Shown: one piece after another, positions 1 through 10,788 of the stretch | Position numbering within the stretch: the stretch's first letter is position 1 | How the letters are laid out: every line of letters begins with the position of its first letter | Assembly (NCBI GenBank): GCA_964036195.1 | Contig: OZ038451.1 | Span: forward strand, 28,661,927 to 28,725,926 | Direction: 5' to 3' | DNA: 64,000 nt | Source: Sphaerolaimus hirsutus | Taxonomy: Eukaryota; Nematoda; Chromadorea; Monhysterida; Sphaerolaimidae | The notes under the pieces: model-generated | The model's input: the letters and a program-made list of their open reading frames with translations, nothing else | What the model was told of the DNA's origin: nothing | Database searches by the model: none | Position numbers and translations under genes: made by a program

Positions 1-1365
1 CACGGATCCATTTTTTGCTGTGTTTATGCACAGAGACAGATTCCACAGAAAGAGAAAGCATACAGATGCTACATCAGAATCAAGGAAATCATCACACACA
101 CCAGTTTCTGGGGGGAAAAAGGCATTACAGGCAATTTTGAGAAATACCAGCAAGTTGGCGTGATAGCCTGTAACTATGCAAGAATTCACAAGATGTTCAG
201 AGGAACACCTTTAGTGGAAATGGAACCCAGAGTGTGGACAACTAATCAAACCTTGAATGTGGAATATTCATGGTGTTGTCATGACAAAGAAAATGTTGTC
301 AGTAACTTCTACATGGAAGAAGGAACCATGGCTTCACTTGATGGAAAGACTGTAATCAGTGATTTGCAAGATTTCAGCCAGTGCAGAGCCATGATGGGAC
401 ATTGTAGAGACCACAATTATGGAATCACAGTATGGGATATGGAGAATTTCAAGCATCAATGTGCATATGAGAGAATTGGCAGATTCAAATCAGAGATATC
501 TGGCCAGACAATTATTGTGTCAAAGTTACAAGCAGCATACTCTCACAGCAACAAGACAAAGAGGCCAATTGGCTCAGAATGTGTTCCAGGAGACACATAC
601 TACACCGATCAAGGAGGTGTATTCATCCAGTTTGACAGAAGAGAAGATGTGCCTGTGGAATGGGCAATGCCAGGAAAAATAGTGGAGGCAAGAGAATCGA
701 CAATCAGTGGAACCTTGTATGCTAGATTGGACGACAGAAACTCCAAGTTTCAATTCCTGCAACATGTGGTCAGAGAGATGACTCAAGCGCAACTTGCAAT
801 TGTATGGCATCAGTTATGTCAACTTCGCAAAAACCAGCTGGACATGTTGACTCAGCTTTTCCGCATCGATCCAACATTGGGGATTCGAGCCATGCTGGGA
901 AGACAGGATGTTCATGCAGAATGGGCTGGAGAAGCAATTATGTTTTGGGAATGCAAGGAAGTGCAGCCATACATAATTTATCAGACAGGAAAAGTGGGAG
1001 AGACATGTTACAAATATACACCAATGAGATTGGACAGAGATGGGCCCTTGTGGTTCAAGAGCCCAGGCAGCAGAGACTTGGTGGAGAAATCACCAGAAGA
1101 GGACTGCAGCCACACCACACCGCATCTGTACAGAAATGAACATGGACAATGGAAGTCCGCACATGGAATGGTGCACGTCACAGAGACGCCAATTGAAATG
1201 ACATGGAAAGGACAGTGGCAGGCTTTCACGTTTGATGCGCCTCACCTGTTCACCAACATTGTCAACAGAGCGACCAATTTCATGGATGTCAGAGGCCAGA
1301 TTCAGAGACTACAGAATCTAGAGCATGTGCAGAACCAGTTGATATGTCATTGGATCTCAGAGTGA
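1..1365 (+). CDS. Env-like viral/retroelement glycoprotein ectodomain, 5'-truncated by the window edge
   Basis: The frame is open from base 1 to a TGA ending at 1365, so the gene enters from the left; no start is visible. The product is cysteine-rich with N-glycosylation sequons. It aligns by eye with the env module inside the retroelement at 21949-28149: FWGEK matches FWGDV, a CC pair follows about 50 residues later, then G-x-C and CAYER versus CPYEK in the same order and spacing. No furin-type RxKR site is visible here, unlike the internal copy. The next frame (1344-2156) supplies the membrane anchor. The frame therefore changes near 1344-1365, either by an indel that breaks the gene or by a recoding event. 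The family may be a class III-type fusogen of the kind LTR elements capture, but I cannot prove this by reading. Homology between the two copies is seen in the sequence; the function is inferred. Confidence 0.7.
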   Translation, partial: HGSIFCCVYAQRQIPQKEKAYRCYIRIKEIITHTSFWGEKGITGNFEKYQQVGVIACNYARIHKMFRGTPLVEMEPRVWTTNQTLNVEYSWCCHDKENVVSNFYMEEGTMASLDGKTVISDLQDFSQCRAMMGHCRDHNYGITVWDMENFKHQCAYERIGRFKSEISGQTIIVSKLQAAYSHSNKTKRPIGSECVPGDTYYTDQGGVFIQFDRREDVPVEWAMPGKIVEARESTISGTLYARLDDRNSKFQFLQHVVREMTQAQLAIVWHQLCQLRKNQLDMLTQLFRIDPTLGIRAMLGRQDVHAEWAGEAIMFWECKEVQPYIIYQTGKVGETCYKYTPMRLDRDGPLWFKSPGSRDLVEKSPEEDCSHTTPHLYRNEHGQWKSAHGMVHVTETPIEMTWKGQWQAFTFDAPHLFTNIVNRATNFMDVRGQIQRLQNLEHVQNQLICHWISE

Positions 1366-2156
1366 TCAGAAATTCAATAGAAGGTATTGGAGCTGGAATT
1401 GGACAGACAGCAGCAGGAATCGGCAAAGCATATGGTCACTACATATCCGGAGTATCAAAAGGGTACACCAACTTTATGGGAGGAATGCTGAAAGGACCCT
1501 TTCAAGTGATCATCAACACAATCGCAATGCTGCTGGGGATCATAATTCTGATAGCTGGAATCGTAGCTGCAGGATACCTGTGGTACAATTGGAGAATTGC
1601 CACAGGAAAGCCAGTGATTCCACCATGCATATACACATGCATATGGAAATGCATAGTGTGTCCGTTCAAGTGCATATGGCTATGCTTCAGAGCCGTCAAA
1701 TATACTATCAAGAAGTCATCTCAGAAAGAAACCAATTATCCACAGAGGAAAGTGCGCAAGACAGAGTTGAGACCAGCAATCAAGAGGAGAGCCAGATCCA
1801 ACTCAACACAGTCCGTCAGATTTGCCAGGAGAGCAGAAACAGAGGACAGAATGGCAAAGTCACTATCAGCATACGTTCAGCCAGATGAAAGTTCAGCTGA
1901 TGAGGGACAAGTCAGAGCCAGGAACAGAGGCAGTGTTCACATGCCTGATATCCGCAAATTCACCGCACGCGAACGCGCAGGAAGCGACACAGGCAACTAC
2001 CTACTTCATCATCAGGCTAGGTTGGCGTTGGCATCACCAGCAACCGGACCTGCGACTTCACGCACGCCCACGACTTCGCGCACAACCACGTTCACCACTG
2101 AGGCGACTGTGGAAACGCCACTCATCACGTTGGCGCCCACCACCACCAGCATGTGA
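1344..2156 (+). CDS. C-terminal part of the env-like glycoprotein: stem, membrane anchor, cytoplasmic tail (other frame)
   Basis: This frame overlaps the ectodomain frame by 22 bases and continues the same protein architecture. A glycine-rich amphipathic stem comes first (residues about 10-45). A strongly hydrophobic segment of about 25 residues follows (roughly 50-78), then a cysteine-dense juxtamembrane stretch with seven Cys in about 22 residues (candidate palmitoylation sites). The tail is long, basic, and rich in Ser, Thr and Arg. This is the usual order for the C-terminus of a type I viral envelope protein. The ATG at 1344 is probably not a true start; it lies where the upstream frame ends. 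The stop is only about 43 bases before the repeat beginning TGTGTTGAC at 2199. That would suit env as the last gene before a 3' LTR. Whether the frame change is a mutation or recoding cannot be settled here. Confidence 0.6.
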   Translation: MSLDLRVIRNSIEGIGAGIGQTAAGIGKAYGHYISGVSKGYTNFMGGMLKGPFQVIINTIAMLLGIIILIAGIVAAGYLWYNWRIATGKPVIPPCIYTCIWKCIVCPFKCIWLCFRAVKYTIKKSSQKETNYPQRKVRKTELRPAIKRRARSNSTQSVRFARRAETEDRMAKSLSAYVQPDESSADEGQVRARNRGSVHMPDIRKFTARERAGSDTGNYLLHHQARLALASPATGPATSRTPTTSRTTTFTTEATVETPLITLAPTTTSM

Positions 2157-2198
2157 CATTGCTGCAACAACGGGGTGCAGCAACTCTTCTGCCCGGAG

Positions 2199-5048
2199 TG
2201 TGTTGACTGTGGCAAAATGGATGGATAAAGAAATACAGAGAATTGATAATTAGGTTCATATTTGTCCATTTACTTATTTGCACTATTTTACATTTCATGC
2301 ACTATATTAATTTACCACGCAAAGCATATTTCCTACAATATATTATTTATCCATGGAGAATATTTAATTAGGAAAGTGTTTTATGAGTAATCGATATGTT
2401 TATGTGGAATATTTAGGTTTAAAAGTCAAATAAGTTATTATTAGGTTTATGAATATGAAATTAGGCTCATTCAACTCGCCGTAATTTTCTGATCATTATT
2501 ATATATACATTTACATGGTTTACTTGGAATCTGAGAAAGTCAAATCTTGTAAAATATTATGTGCTACGTATTTACTTAGGCCAACGTCCTAATGGAGAAA
2601 TAGTGCCCTGTGTGTAACTAGCATTTACTGTACGTGTTTAACAAAGCCCTTCGCATAGGCATAATTATTAACCCTGCTCACTGTTTATTATTTACTTTGA
2701 CATTTATAATAATACCCTGCTTAAGCTAAATATATTACAAACCCTGCTCAATTAATACACCCATTTACCTCAAATAAGTCCCAATTTGCTAGATTATTGA
2801 ATATACGTTTTCAGGAAGTGATTATTATTGTTGTATTGAATACCCTGCTCTATTTACATCATTAGGAACATTTCCACTACTATTTACAGTTTCCAAATCC
2901 TATTTATTAGTTCCAATGTGCGTCAATGTTTCCTGACAAATTGCAGCAAATTAGTAAATCGGCCAAGTTTGCCGACTTTGCACCTCGTAAGATTAATAGT
3001 TTTTCTATTAGCCCAATTTGTACTTGGTATTTCTTTACCATAATTATTTGAATGTATGCACGCGCAGTATAAGCCAACTGTCTCGGCTAAATGTGTCTTA
3101 TTGTTGTATTTGTGTTTTATTTGTGCATTTGTATTAAGAAATTACTGTATTAAGTTTCTATACATGATTTCCGTGTCTTAGCTACTTTGAAAGTTTTTAC
3201 TTCAGTCTGCGGACCCACCCCAAGTCTTCTGACCCCAAGCTTCTGAACGAAAATAAGCTAGCGATAGAAACTTTGACTAGGAAGCTCGCTAGGCTTTGCG
3301 CTTTTGTATTTGGCTGCATCTGATCAAATAAAGTACCTGAAACAATTTCGAACCCCTTTCAACACGCAACCACGAAATAAACTCAACTTGGCTGTTGACA
3401 AGTGGACGTTCGGCTACAACGGGAAATCAACCACTCTAAAGGCCGTTTCTCACTACGGTCTTGGAGTTGCCGGATTTGGTGGTAGAAGACGCTGACTTCG
3501 GTGGCTTCATCACAAGTGTCCTTTGCACGTGAGCATAGAACCGCTCCCAGGATGTAGACATGAATGCCGTGACTTTGGCACAATGCTGTCTGCAAATCAA
3601 CAGCCAACGCTCAGCCAAGGCCAATTGATGATCAGCAGGACCTTTGAAGTTCTGCCATCTGTCGCACAATGTTTGTTCCGGCTTGGTGATAGCACAATGT
3701 CATGCAATCACCCTGCTCGCTGCGCCATGTGATGAAGCCACCGAAGTCAGCATCTTCTACCACTGATTCCGGCAACTCCAAGACCGTAGTGAGTGACGGC
3801 CTTTAGAGTGGTTTGATTTCCCGTTGTAGCCAAACGTCCACTTGTCAACAGCCAAGTTGAGTTTATTTCGTGGTTGCATGTTGAAAAGGGGTTTCAAAGT
3901 TGTGTCAGGTATTTTATTTCGATCAGATACAGCTTGAATACAAAAGCGCAAAGTTAGCGAGCTTCCTAGTCAAAGTTTCTATCGCTAGCTTATTTTCTGG
4001 GTCGGGACGTGGGTCATAAGACTGGAGTAAAAACTCCAAAAGTTGCCGAGACAAGGAAATTGCATATAAAAACATGGCTACAATAATTCCCTAAATACAA
4101 ATTCACAAATGAGACACAAATGCACCAATAAGACACATTTAGCCGAAACAGTTGGCTTAAACTACGCGCATGTACATTCAAATAAGTATGGTAAAGAAAT
4201 ACCAGGTACAAATTGGGAGAATAGAAAAACTATTAATCTTGTGAGGCGCAAAGTTGGCAAACTCGGCCGATTTACTTATCTGTTTCAATTTGTCAGAAAA
4301 CATTGACACACTTTGGAAACTAATATGATAGTGTTGGAAATTGTAAATAGCAATGCAAATGTTCCTAATGACGTAAGTAGAACAAGGTTTATTCAACATA
4401 ATAATAATCACTTCCTGAAAACGTATATTTAATAATTAGCAGGTTGGGACTTATTCAAGGTAAATGGGTATTTTAATTGAGCAGGGTTAAAATAATATAC
4501 TTGATATAATTCGATCAGTGTATTCACTGTGAAATGTCAAAGTGATGTAAATATATAAAGCATTGTGTAGCTATAATAAATATGCCTACGCAAAGGGCTT
4601 AGTAAATACGTGCTAGTCACACACAGGGCACCATTTCTCTATTAGGACGCTCATTCAAAGAAGTTATGTGAAGTAATGTACCGTAAATATTATTTATAAG
4701 ATTTGAGTTTCCCAAATGGCAAGTAAACTAAACATGTGTGTATATAGTAATAATCAGAAAATTATGGTGAGTCGAATGAGCCTAATTTTATGTTCATAAA
4801 CCTAATTATAACATATTTGACCTTTTAATCTAAATATTTCACATAAACCTATCAATAACTTATAAGACACTTTCTCAATCAAATATTCCCCATGGATAAA
4901 TAATATAGTGCAGGAAATATATTTTGCATGGTAAATTAATATAGTGCATGAAATAGATAAAGTGCGTGAATATAATTGTTGAACAAAATAAACCTAATTA
5001 TCAATTCTCTGTATTTCTTTATCCATCCATTTTGCGACGGTCAACACA
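2199..5048. repeat. Large imperfect palindrome (two ~1.3-kb inverted arms)
   Basis: The left arm, about 2199-3515, is repeated as its reverse complement at about 3728-5048, with a spacer of about 210 bp. Both arms start with TGTGTTGAC on their outer ends and share blocks such as GGATGGATAAAGAAATACAG. The inner ends match through CCGAAGTCAGC-type sequence next to the spacer. Arms look roughly 80-85% alike by eye, so the structure is old. Because the left arm follows an env stop, and the right arm abuts a fragment matching the retroelement LTR tip, the arms are probably two LTRs plus adjoining leader in head-to-head orientation. No flanking target duplication was found. Confidence 0.75.
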
Positions 5049-5051
5049 CAT

Positions 5052-5136
5052 ATGGTCATTCTCGAGTCGTCAGGTTGTCTGCGCTGGGGGTCGTTATGTT
5101 TTCATGCATGGTTTACTAGCCATATTTCTACCCACA
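5052..5136 (-). repeat. LTR-tip relic related to the 17.6-kb retroelement
   Basis: About 85 bp match the outer end of the LTR at 13980-14066. Shared blocks include TCTCGAGTCGTC, GTGTCTGCGC-like sequence and GCCATATTTCTACC, ending in CACA where the intact LTR ends in TACA. Orientation is the same as the intact element (minus strand). It directly joins the palindrome at 5048. Confidence 0.7.
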
Positions 5137-5520
5137 CCCTCCCCCTTGAATTAACCCCCCTTGAAATACCCCCTAAAATTTGGCTGAGGAAATAATAAAC
5201 CCCCCTCGAAATACCCCCTAAAATTGAGTGTAAAGAGAACGTACAAGACAAATACCACAGTTTGTCATCTGTACAATGCAGAACACACGTTAAAACCAAT
5301 GATTGAGTGACGTTAGGGAAGGGTTTGTGTGTATATACAGTTATATATGCTTATAAACACATATACATCTATGTAATTGTTTGATTTTACTACGAGTGAG
5401 TATGAGGAATTTCCAAAAATTTCTGGCAAAATAATAGACCCCCCTCAAATTATCCCCCCTCAAATTTTGCTGGAGAAATAATAAACCCCCTGGGGTTATT
5501 TTGAGGTAATATGGTAAATA
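5137..5520. repeat. Family A MITE remnants (CCCCTCGAAATACCCCC motif)
   Basis: C-rich units of the type CTTGAAATACCCCCTAAAAT recur at 5147-5225 and 5440-5490, and the stretch ends near GAGGTAATATGGTA. They belong to the dispersed hairpin family described at 62455-62623. Between them lies unremarkable AT-rich sequence. Confidence 0.5.
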
Positions 5521-6134
5521 TGGGGAAAAAAGCGTAAAAAGCGTATGCAAGCGTAAAAATGGGGAAAAATTCTAAAAATAGCTAAAAATGGCAAATATGG
5601 ACTAATGAATTTGAAGGTTAAAATGATCAAAAAGTATGAAAATCGTAAGTTTCGTAAGTTCATGTTTACTCATGAGTAAAAGTAAAAAAAATTACTTAAC
5701 GTTTTCTGTACTCAGGGTGTGAGTAAAAAATAAATACTTTATGTTTACGAATACTTTGAAAACAGTTCAGTACTTGTAACAACTCTGCTGCCATGCATAT
5801 GATTGCAAAATCTGCTGAAAAATACTGAAAATTTTGAAAATTTACCAGTTTGACATCAAAATCAAAATTTTTTGGGCTGCGCATTACGCCCAACAGAGTG
5901 CAAGGTGTCAAGGGAGAAACTAAAAAGTGAATGGTTTAATTGGGGAATTATCACAAACACCCACCAAAAAAATTTAAAAATGGGTTTCCAAAAAAGGAAA
6001 TCATGATTTCCGGAAAATTTATATATAAATGAAATTTGTTTTAACTCAACCTTGATATTTTTAGGTGCATGTTTTAACTCAACCTTTAACTAATGAATTC
6101 TGTCATGCAGCAGCATTAACTATGGGTGAGTTTT
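5521..6134. other. AT-rich intergenic or intronic DNA with a partial foldback repeat
   Basis: No coding exon is supported. Repeated AAGCGTA and AAAATGG words and an end reading AACAACTCTG (about 5780-5795) resemble the CAGAGTTG-type repeat ends seen at 54660 and 56820. Confidence 0.4.
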
Positions 6135-6335
6135 TCAAACTACCCAAAATCCATTACTGACTTGAAGTGTGGCCCCCCACAATGGTCCATTGCACCATGC
6201 ACTTGGTGGTGGTATTACACTTTGATTGACACTTCCATCCACATTGAGCATCACCCATGGGCCATTGAAATGTGCTGCATTCACTGAGACATTGTCCCGA
6301 CGAAAATTCATCCATCCACCAATTTGGGCAAGTGT
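6135..6335 (-). CDS. Candidate terminal exon C of an uncharacterised extracellular protein
   Basis: On the minus strand an acceptor TTACTCACAG precedes an open phase-0 frame ending in TGA at 6135, giving 66 codons. The sequence has three or more tryptophans, a GPWVM-N-DGS motif and W-C-NGP. This faintly resembles the second half of a C-type lectin-like fold (W, then DGS, then WC-GP), but the canonical calcium-binding EPN or WND motifs are not obvious. The neighbouring candidate exon at 6533-6906 lies upstream and its proposed end is phase 0, which fits. No polyadenylation signal was established. I infer one gene from strand, phase and composition only, and I do not recognise the family securely. 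Confidence 0.4.
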   Translation of the reverse strand, partial: TLAQIGGWMNFRRDNVSVNAAHFNGPWVMLNVDGSVNQSVIPPPSAWCNGPLWGATLQVSNGFWVV

Positions 6336-6357
6336 CTGTGAGTAATGATGGCCATTT

Positions 6358-6417
6358 ACTGTATTTCCTCGAATTACCCCCCCCCCGGCGAGGATGGGGG
6401 TATTTCGAGGAAATACG
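6358..6417. repeat. Short family A hairpin MITE
   Basis: TGTATTTCCTCGAATTACC is followed within 60 bp by its inverse, GGTATTTCGAGGAAATACGG. This is a minimal copy of the CCGTATTTCCTCGAAATA family, lying in the candidate intron between exons B and C. Confidence 0.65.
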
Positions 6418-6532
6418 GCAGTTAAATTCAATGTTTGCAATCCAGTCTACACAGTAGTTTTCAACGGCCGCTCGTTGTCAACCAATATTTTGAAAACTCA
6501 TAAATCTGCTTGAATGCATTTCACTCAACCAC

Positions 6533-6906
6533 AATGAGCATAAGTTGTATAAAATTGTTGGACATAAGTTTTGACAAAAACTGTTGTTTGATAAATTCTG
6601 GAAATGTCAAAAAATTCTTTCCACAGGGACCATGATTTGCTCCTATTAAATTGCTGAGTGAAGCACCTCCCTTTATGTTGAAAGAGTCAATTGTGTTCAA
6701 AAAATTCAGCAATTCAAGTTGACTAACTGGAAGTGCCAAGTCATGCATTGCACGTGATTTTGAAGCTGTATTGATGTAAACCAGCTGGGCCCTGAGTTGT
6801 GTTACATTGGCAATGTGCCCACACTGGGTGAATGCATCCCCAACTGTGGCTATGTTTACACCGGATATCAGTATGCATTTCCCGCGATGATATACCACAT
6901 TTGTAC
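6533..6906 (-). CDS. Candidate exon B of an uncharacterised extracellular protein
   Basis: On the minus strand the acceptor ATATCACACAG is followed by about 124 open codons, and a weak donor (ATT/GTGGTT) is possible at 6533. If no splice occurs, the frame stops at 6521. The peptide has a KC-ISG start and DAFTQCG, then AQLVYINTASKSRAMHDL. That pattern of a Cys pair with a helix resembles the first half of a C-type lectin-like domain, as in secreted invertebrate lectins. Together with exon C this could form one such domain. The assignment is weak and rests on pattern reading. No signal peptide is present in this exon. Confidence 0.4.
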
Positions 6907-7279
6907 CTGTGTGATATGCAATCTATTTTTGAATGTATTTTTTATCATCATGTGTATTGCATAGTTCTTAAAACGTATTTATGTTTCCTCAATAAATACT
7001 TGAGTACTGCGTAAATACGTTTATGTTTCCTTGCGTAAAAATACCGGTACTCACATACTCATGTACGTTTTGAAAGTACACGAGTACATAAAACGTATTT
7101 CAGATAGGCTTTTATACAAGATTTTTCAAGGAATAAAGGGAAAAAAGATAAAAAAATAATAAAGATAGGGAAAATATCCAAAATATCATCAAGAATAGAC
7201 AAAAACAAATTAACTAGTGAATTTGAAGGGTAAAAATTGATGTGTTTATGTGTTTTATGCAAAAAAAACAATTCCTCAC

Positions 7280-7447
7280 ACTTCTTGTTGCAGGCTGCCA
7301 ATTACCTGGGATAGTTGCATGCTCTTCACAGATTTCATTGAAAGTTTTCTGGGCTCCAGCACCTTCTGGTTTACGACACATTTGTTCTGAATTTAGATCG
7401 TAGCTCAGTGGATCAGGGACAGATTGCAATGTACACACTTGGTCTAT
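7280..7447 (-). CDS. Candidate exon A of the same minus-strand gene
   Basis: The acceptor CTTACACAAAG and the donor AGT/GTGAGG bracket 56 phase-0 codons. The peptide contains three cysteines, with CTLQSVPDPLSYD near the start and EICEEHATIPGNWQP near the end. I do not recognise the family. Strand and spacing place it upstream of exons B and C. Base composition is clearly more balanced than in the AT-rich flanks, which supports coding. Confidence 0.4.
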
Positions 7448-8391
7448 CTTTGTGTAAGAGAATCCTGTATAGAGGTAAAAGTATAAATAAAGTGCTTTTT
7501 TTGACCAATAAATGTGTGAATATGTCAATGCTTGTATTTAAGTAGTGTATAAAACACAATAATGTGCCACTGGAAATCTTTGGGGCAGAACCCCCCAAAA
7601 AAGTGTACACCAACAACTAGAAAAAAGCTTGTACAGACATTTTATGCAAGTACAAATAAAGTTACTCAATTTACATTTCCACCAAAAAAGCAGATACTGG
7701 ACAAAATAAAAGTATTTTATACTCGGCGTACATGATACTCTGCCCTCGCACTGATTTATGTCTCGTGTTGGAAGCGTGCCAATGATTATTAAATCATGCG
7801 ATTTCCGTAAAATTATATAAAATATTCATCGATGTGAATATGTTAATGAATAACATTATAACAACAATCAATTTTGTCATTTTTCTATGAAACTCGGACG
7901 CGTTAACCATCGTTGGCACACTTTCAGCGGGAACCACGCGTGCAGGGTGTAAAGTAACCGGAGTATACAAGTGTATTTTTTGCATGGGTGAAAAAGTAAA
8001 AGTTTGGTACTTTTAACAATACTGCTCAAAAGGCAAACACAGAAGAAAACTTTTATCTCGTTGTTGAACCATCACAAAATTGTTTGCCGACAAAGATATC
8101 TTCCAAAATATTCTACAAAGACATTATTTTTGTAGTGAAAAACAAACCAATGCAATTCTCCTGTTGATGGCACAATGCAGCACCAGAAGTGTTGTAAAGA
8201 ATAGAAAAACAAGATACACATAAATCTAAGCCCAACGTTATTCCCAACTGCTCCAGTGTCAAGTTTACTTTCAATTGGCAAAGAGCAAAAAAAGCTCTTT
8301 ATGGAACTTGGCCATATCATGTCTCAAGTAAAACTTTCAAAAATTCAGTTCATCAATATGTGTACAGAAAATGACCATTCTTCACAACACT
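7448..8391. other. AT-rich non-coding stretch with a dispersed repeat (about 7725-7965)
   Basis: The block at about 7725-7965, containing CATGATACTCTGCC and TTGGAAGCGTGCCAATGAT and ending in ACCACGCGTGCAGGGTGTAA, recurs at 38340-38570. Its ends are partly inverted (GCGTGCCAA versus TTGGCAC). No exon is supported. Confidence 0.5.
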
Positions 8392-8531
8392 ACATTTGAG
8401 CTTGTGGTCGACTTGGGCGACGAGCAGAGGCTCCCCTTTCTCGGCTCTGGCATATGCCCCAGCCCGCTGCAATTGCTGGTGCTCCTGGGAACAGCTATAA
8501 CTGTTTTCTGGCCGTGCACTGAACCCGTCGC
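8392..8531 (-). CDS. Possible further upstream exon (minus strand)
   Basis: A GC-richer island follows an acceptor-like AACTCAACCCAG on the minus strand. One frame is open, with a plausible hydrophilic peptide containing SYSCSQEHQQLQRAG. The donor is not clear (perhaps AAAT/GTAGTG), and the reading frame cannot be fixed. It is listed because composition changes sharply here and the strand agrees with the exons at 6135-7447. Confidence 0.25.
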
Positions 8532-8621
8532 CTGGGTTGAGTTTTCAGAAGATTTTTAAATAGGGATTAATATTTATAAACACCTGCCCTAACAAGTCCG
8601 TCACTAACATTCCACAAACAC

Positions 8622-9044
8622 TCACCCCTTAAGTGGCAAACAAGAAAAATTACTTCTGCAAATTTTAAAATGCACCCTTTGCTTTTACTTTTCACACACT
8701 TCACATGCTGGTTAAGTATGTTTTAAAGAGAGGGGGGGGGGGTAAAGTTCCAAGTTGCGTAAAAAACTTTACCTCCATTGGAAATTTCAATTTGGGTGAA
8801 TTTTATGACATCATAATGACGTCATCACGGGAACTACAATTGTCAAAAATTTACAATTTTTAATTCACCCTAAGTAAATTTTCTAATGGAAGCATTTTTG
8901 TGGTAAAGTTTTTTACACAACTTGGAACAGGAAAACCCTCCTCTGTAAAACATCCTAAACCAGCGTGAGAAGTGTGCAAAAAATGAAAGCAAAAAAGTGC
9001 ATTTTAAAATTTGCAAAAAATATTTCTCAAAGGGGGTGGGTAAC
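8622..9044. repeat. Foldback element, about 0.42 kb
   Basis: Left-arm sequence such as TGCAAATTTTAAAATGCAC (near 8655) recurs inverted as GTGCATTTTAAAATTTGC (near 9000). AAAAAACTTTACC pairs with GGTAAAGTTTTTT nearer the centre. The ends are C-rich and G-rich (CACCCCTT and AAGGGGGTGGG-like). Confidence 0.6.
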
Positions 9045-9507
9045 AAGGGCAAACCATCTGGAATAAAGTATTTAAATATTTAAGTGTTTTTCACAGATGA
9101 CTATTAATTTCTGGTATATTTGTTTTATGCAGCCTGGTATATTTGTTTTAAGAAAATTTCTCCAGGTTTATCTAGAGACATTTGATTATATCTAGTTTTT
9201 AGGTGAAGAAAACAAAAAGTATATGTGGGTATCCTATAATTTCTCTGTTTTTTTTCAGTGAGATTGAACTTAATTTAATTCTTTGAGAGATATTCTGACT
9301 TCTGAGATTATATTTAATTATATTTGCTGGAAAACCCCCCAAATTTTTGGAATGTCAAATGAGATCTATTGATGACAATTAATGTTTGTCCAAGGCAATG
9401 AGGCTAATCGACATCAATGTGTCCAACACAACAAATCATCAATTTTCATAAAAAAGGGTGGTTGAAAGCTGGAAAATTTTGTCATCACACCGAGGCCATC
9501 TGAACGA
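9045..9507. other. AT-rich non-coding DNA
   Basis: I see no gene, splice-bounded exon or clear repeat boundary here. Confidence 0.4.
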
Positions 9508-9870
9508 GGGTGCACTGATACGCACATTTGCCCGTTTTTTTCACTTGACACTTTTTAAAGTGATTTTCAGATATCAGTAAAGTGAAAAAGTTGCGCAATG
9601 ACATTAGTGAACTTTTTTCACTTCACTCATATCTGAAAATCACTTGAAAATGTGTCAAAAAAACAGTGAAAAATGGCTTTTTTTGACCGTTTTTTCACTT
9701 GACACTTTTTCAAGTGATTTTCAGATATGAGTGAAGTGAAAAAGTACACTTATGTCATTGCGCAACTTTTTTCACTTTACTCATATCTGAAAATCACTTG
9801 AAAAGGTGTCGTCAAGTGAAAAAAACGGGCAAATGTGCGTATCGGGCAGATGTGCGTATCAGGCCTGCCC
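9508..9870. repeat. Foldback element, GATACGCACAT family (copy 1)
   Basis: GGGTGCACTGATACGCACAT at the left is answered by ATGTGCGTATCAGG at the right. Inside, the unit TTTTTCACTTGACAC...AAGTGATTTTCAGATATGAG and its complement occur twice, so the element is a double hairpin. A second, shorter copy lies at 47752-47977. Confidence 0.75.
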
Positions 9871-10788
9871 CATCGGAACGCCTTTATTGATATTCACCTT
9901 TTACTTTGATGAGAAGCTGGAGTAGTATCCAAACATTGAACAAATTTGTTATGCTCATTTTGCCACCACTCTTTCAACGTGATTTCTAGTTCTACCTGCC
10001 GTTCTATTGGAGTTATGTCGTTTTATTCGAAGAAATATGGTATTTTGGTTTCCACTATCGGTGAATCTTACCGTTTGCAAAGATGTCCTTAGAAACATAC
10101 AAAAAGCATATACCTAGCTTTACATGTTACAAATAATACTAAAGTTTTGAGTAGATGACATAAGTGCAATGCAATCGTTTCTGACGTTCAAGCGTTGCGA
10201 CAAAAACATCAAGAATGTGCCGTTTATCCTGGAATTAGGGTGTCAAATTTCCGCAGGCAAATTTCCGTTTTCCGCAGGCTAATTTTTTCCGTTTTCCGTT
10301 TCGTTTTGTGGGCCGCATGATATAGACTTTTCTGAATAAAACACCCCAACCTGCCGTCGTCAATAATAAAAAGAAATTGTACCAAAGTATTATATCAAAA
10401 ATGCAATTCCGATCACAATCATCGACTCGAGTTGTGGAGCCTCAATCCCTCAATTTCGATGATTTTTCCACCGCGACGCCATTAGAAACCAGCGCCATTT
10501 CTATGGCGTTTTCGCAACGCTACATACTTAGCAGCCCAAATGTGAAGACGCATGTGTCAGTCTGATAACGTGTGAAAGTTATCGCGCGTGGCTCAAAACA
10601 CTTTTGTATTTACCGTATACCGGATTTTCGCAACCCTACATAAGGCGCCAGGCTTTTCTGCGTATAGAAAGGCTCCCTGGTTACTTGGCTGCGCAGATGT
10701 CAAGATTAATGCGCCAGTCTGATAACAAGTGAACGTGATCGAGCATTCTGCTAAATATAATACTTGAAGCTACTTCTAAATGTCGATA
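9871..10788. other. Non-coding stretch with a truncated TAGGGTGT repeat
   Basis: Near 10227-10310, TAGGGTGTCAAATTTCCGC followed by TTCCGTTTTCCG runs matches the left end of the complete element at 61143-61736, but its right end is missing. No exon is supported elsewhere in the stretch. Confidence 0.5.

Noticed and set aside
3304..3951. Two similar 63-codon frames facing each other (3304-3495 plus, 3757-3951 minus)
   Set aside because: They are the same inverted-repeat arm sequence read from both sides, probably the LTR/leader region.
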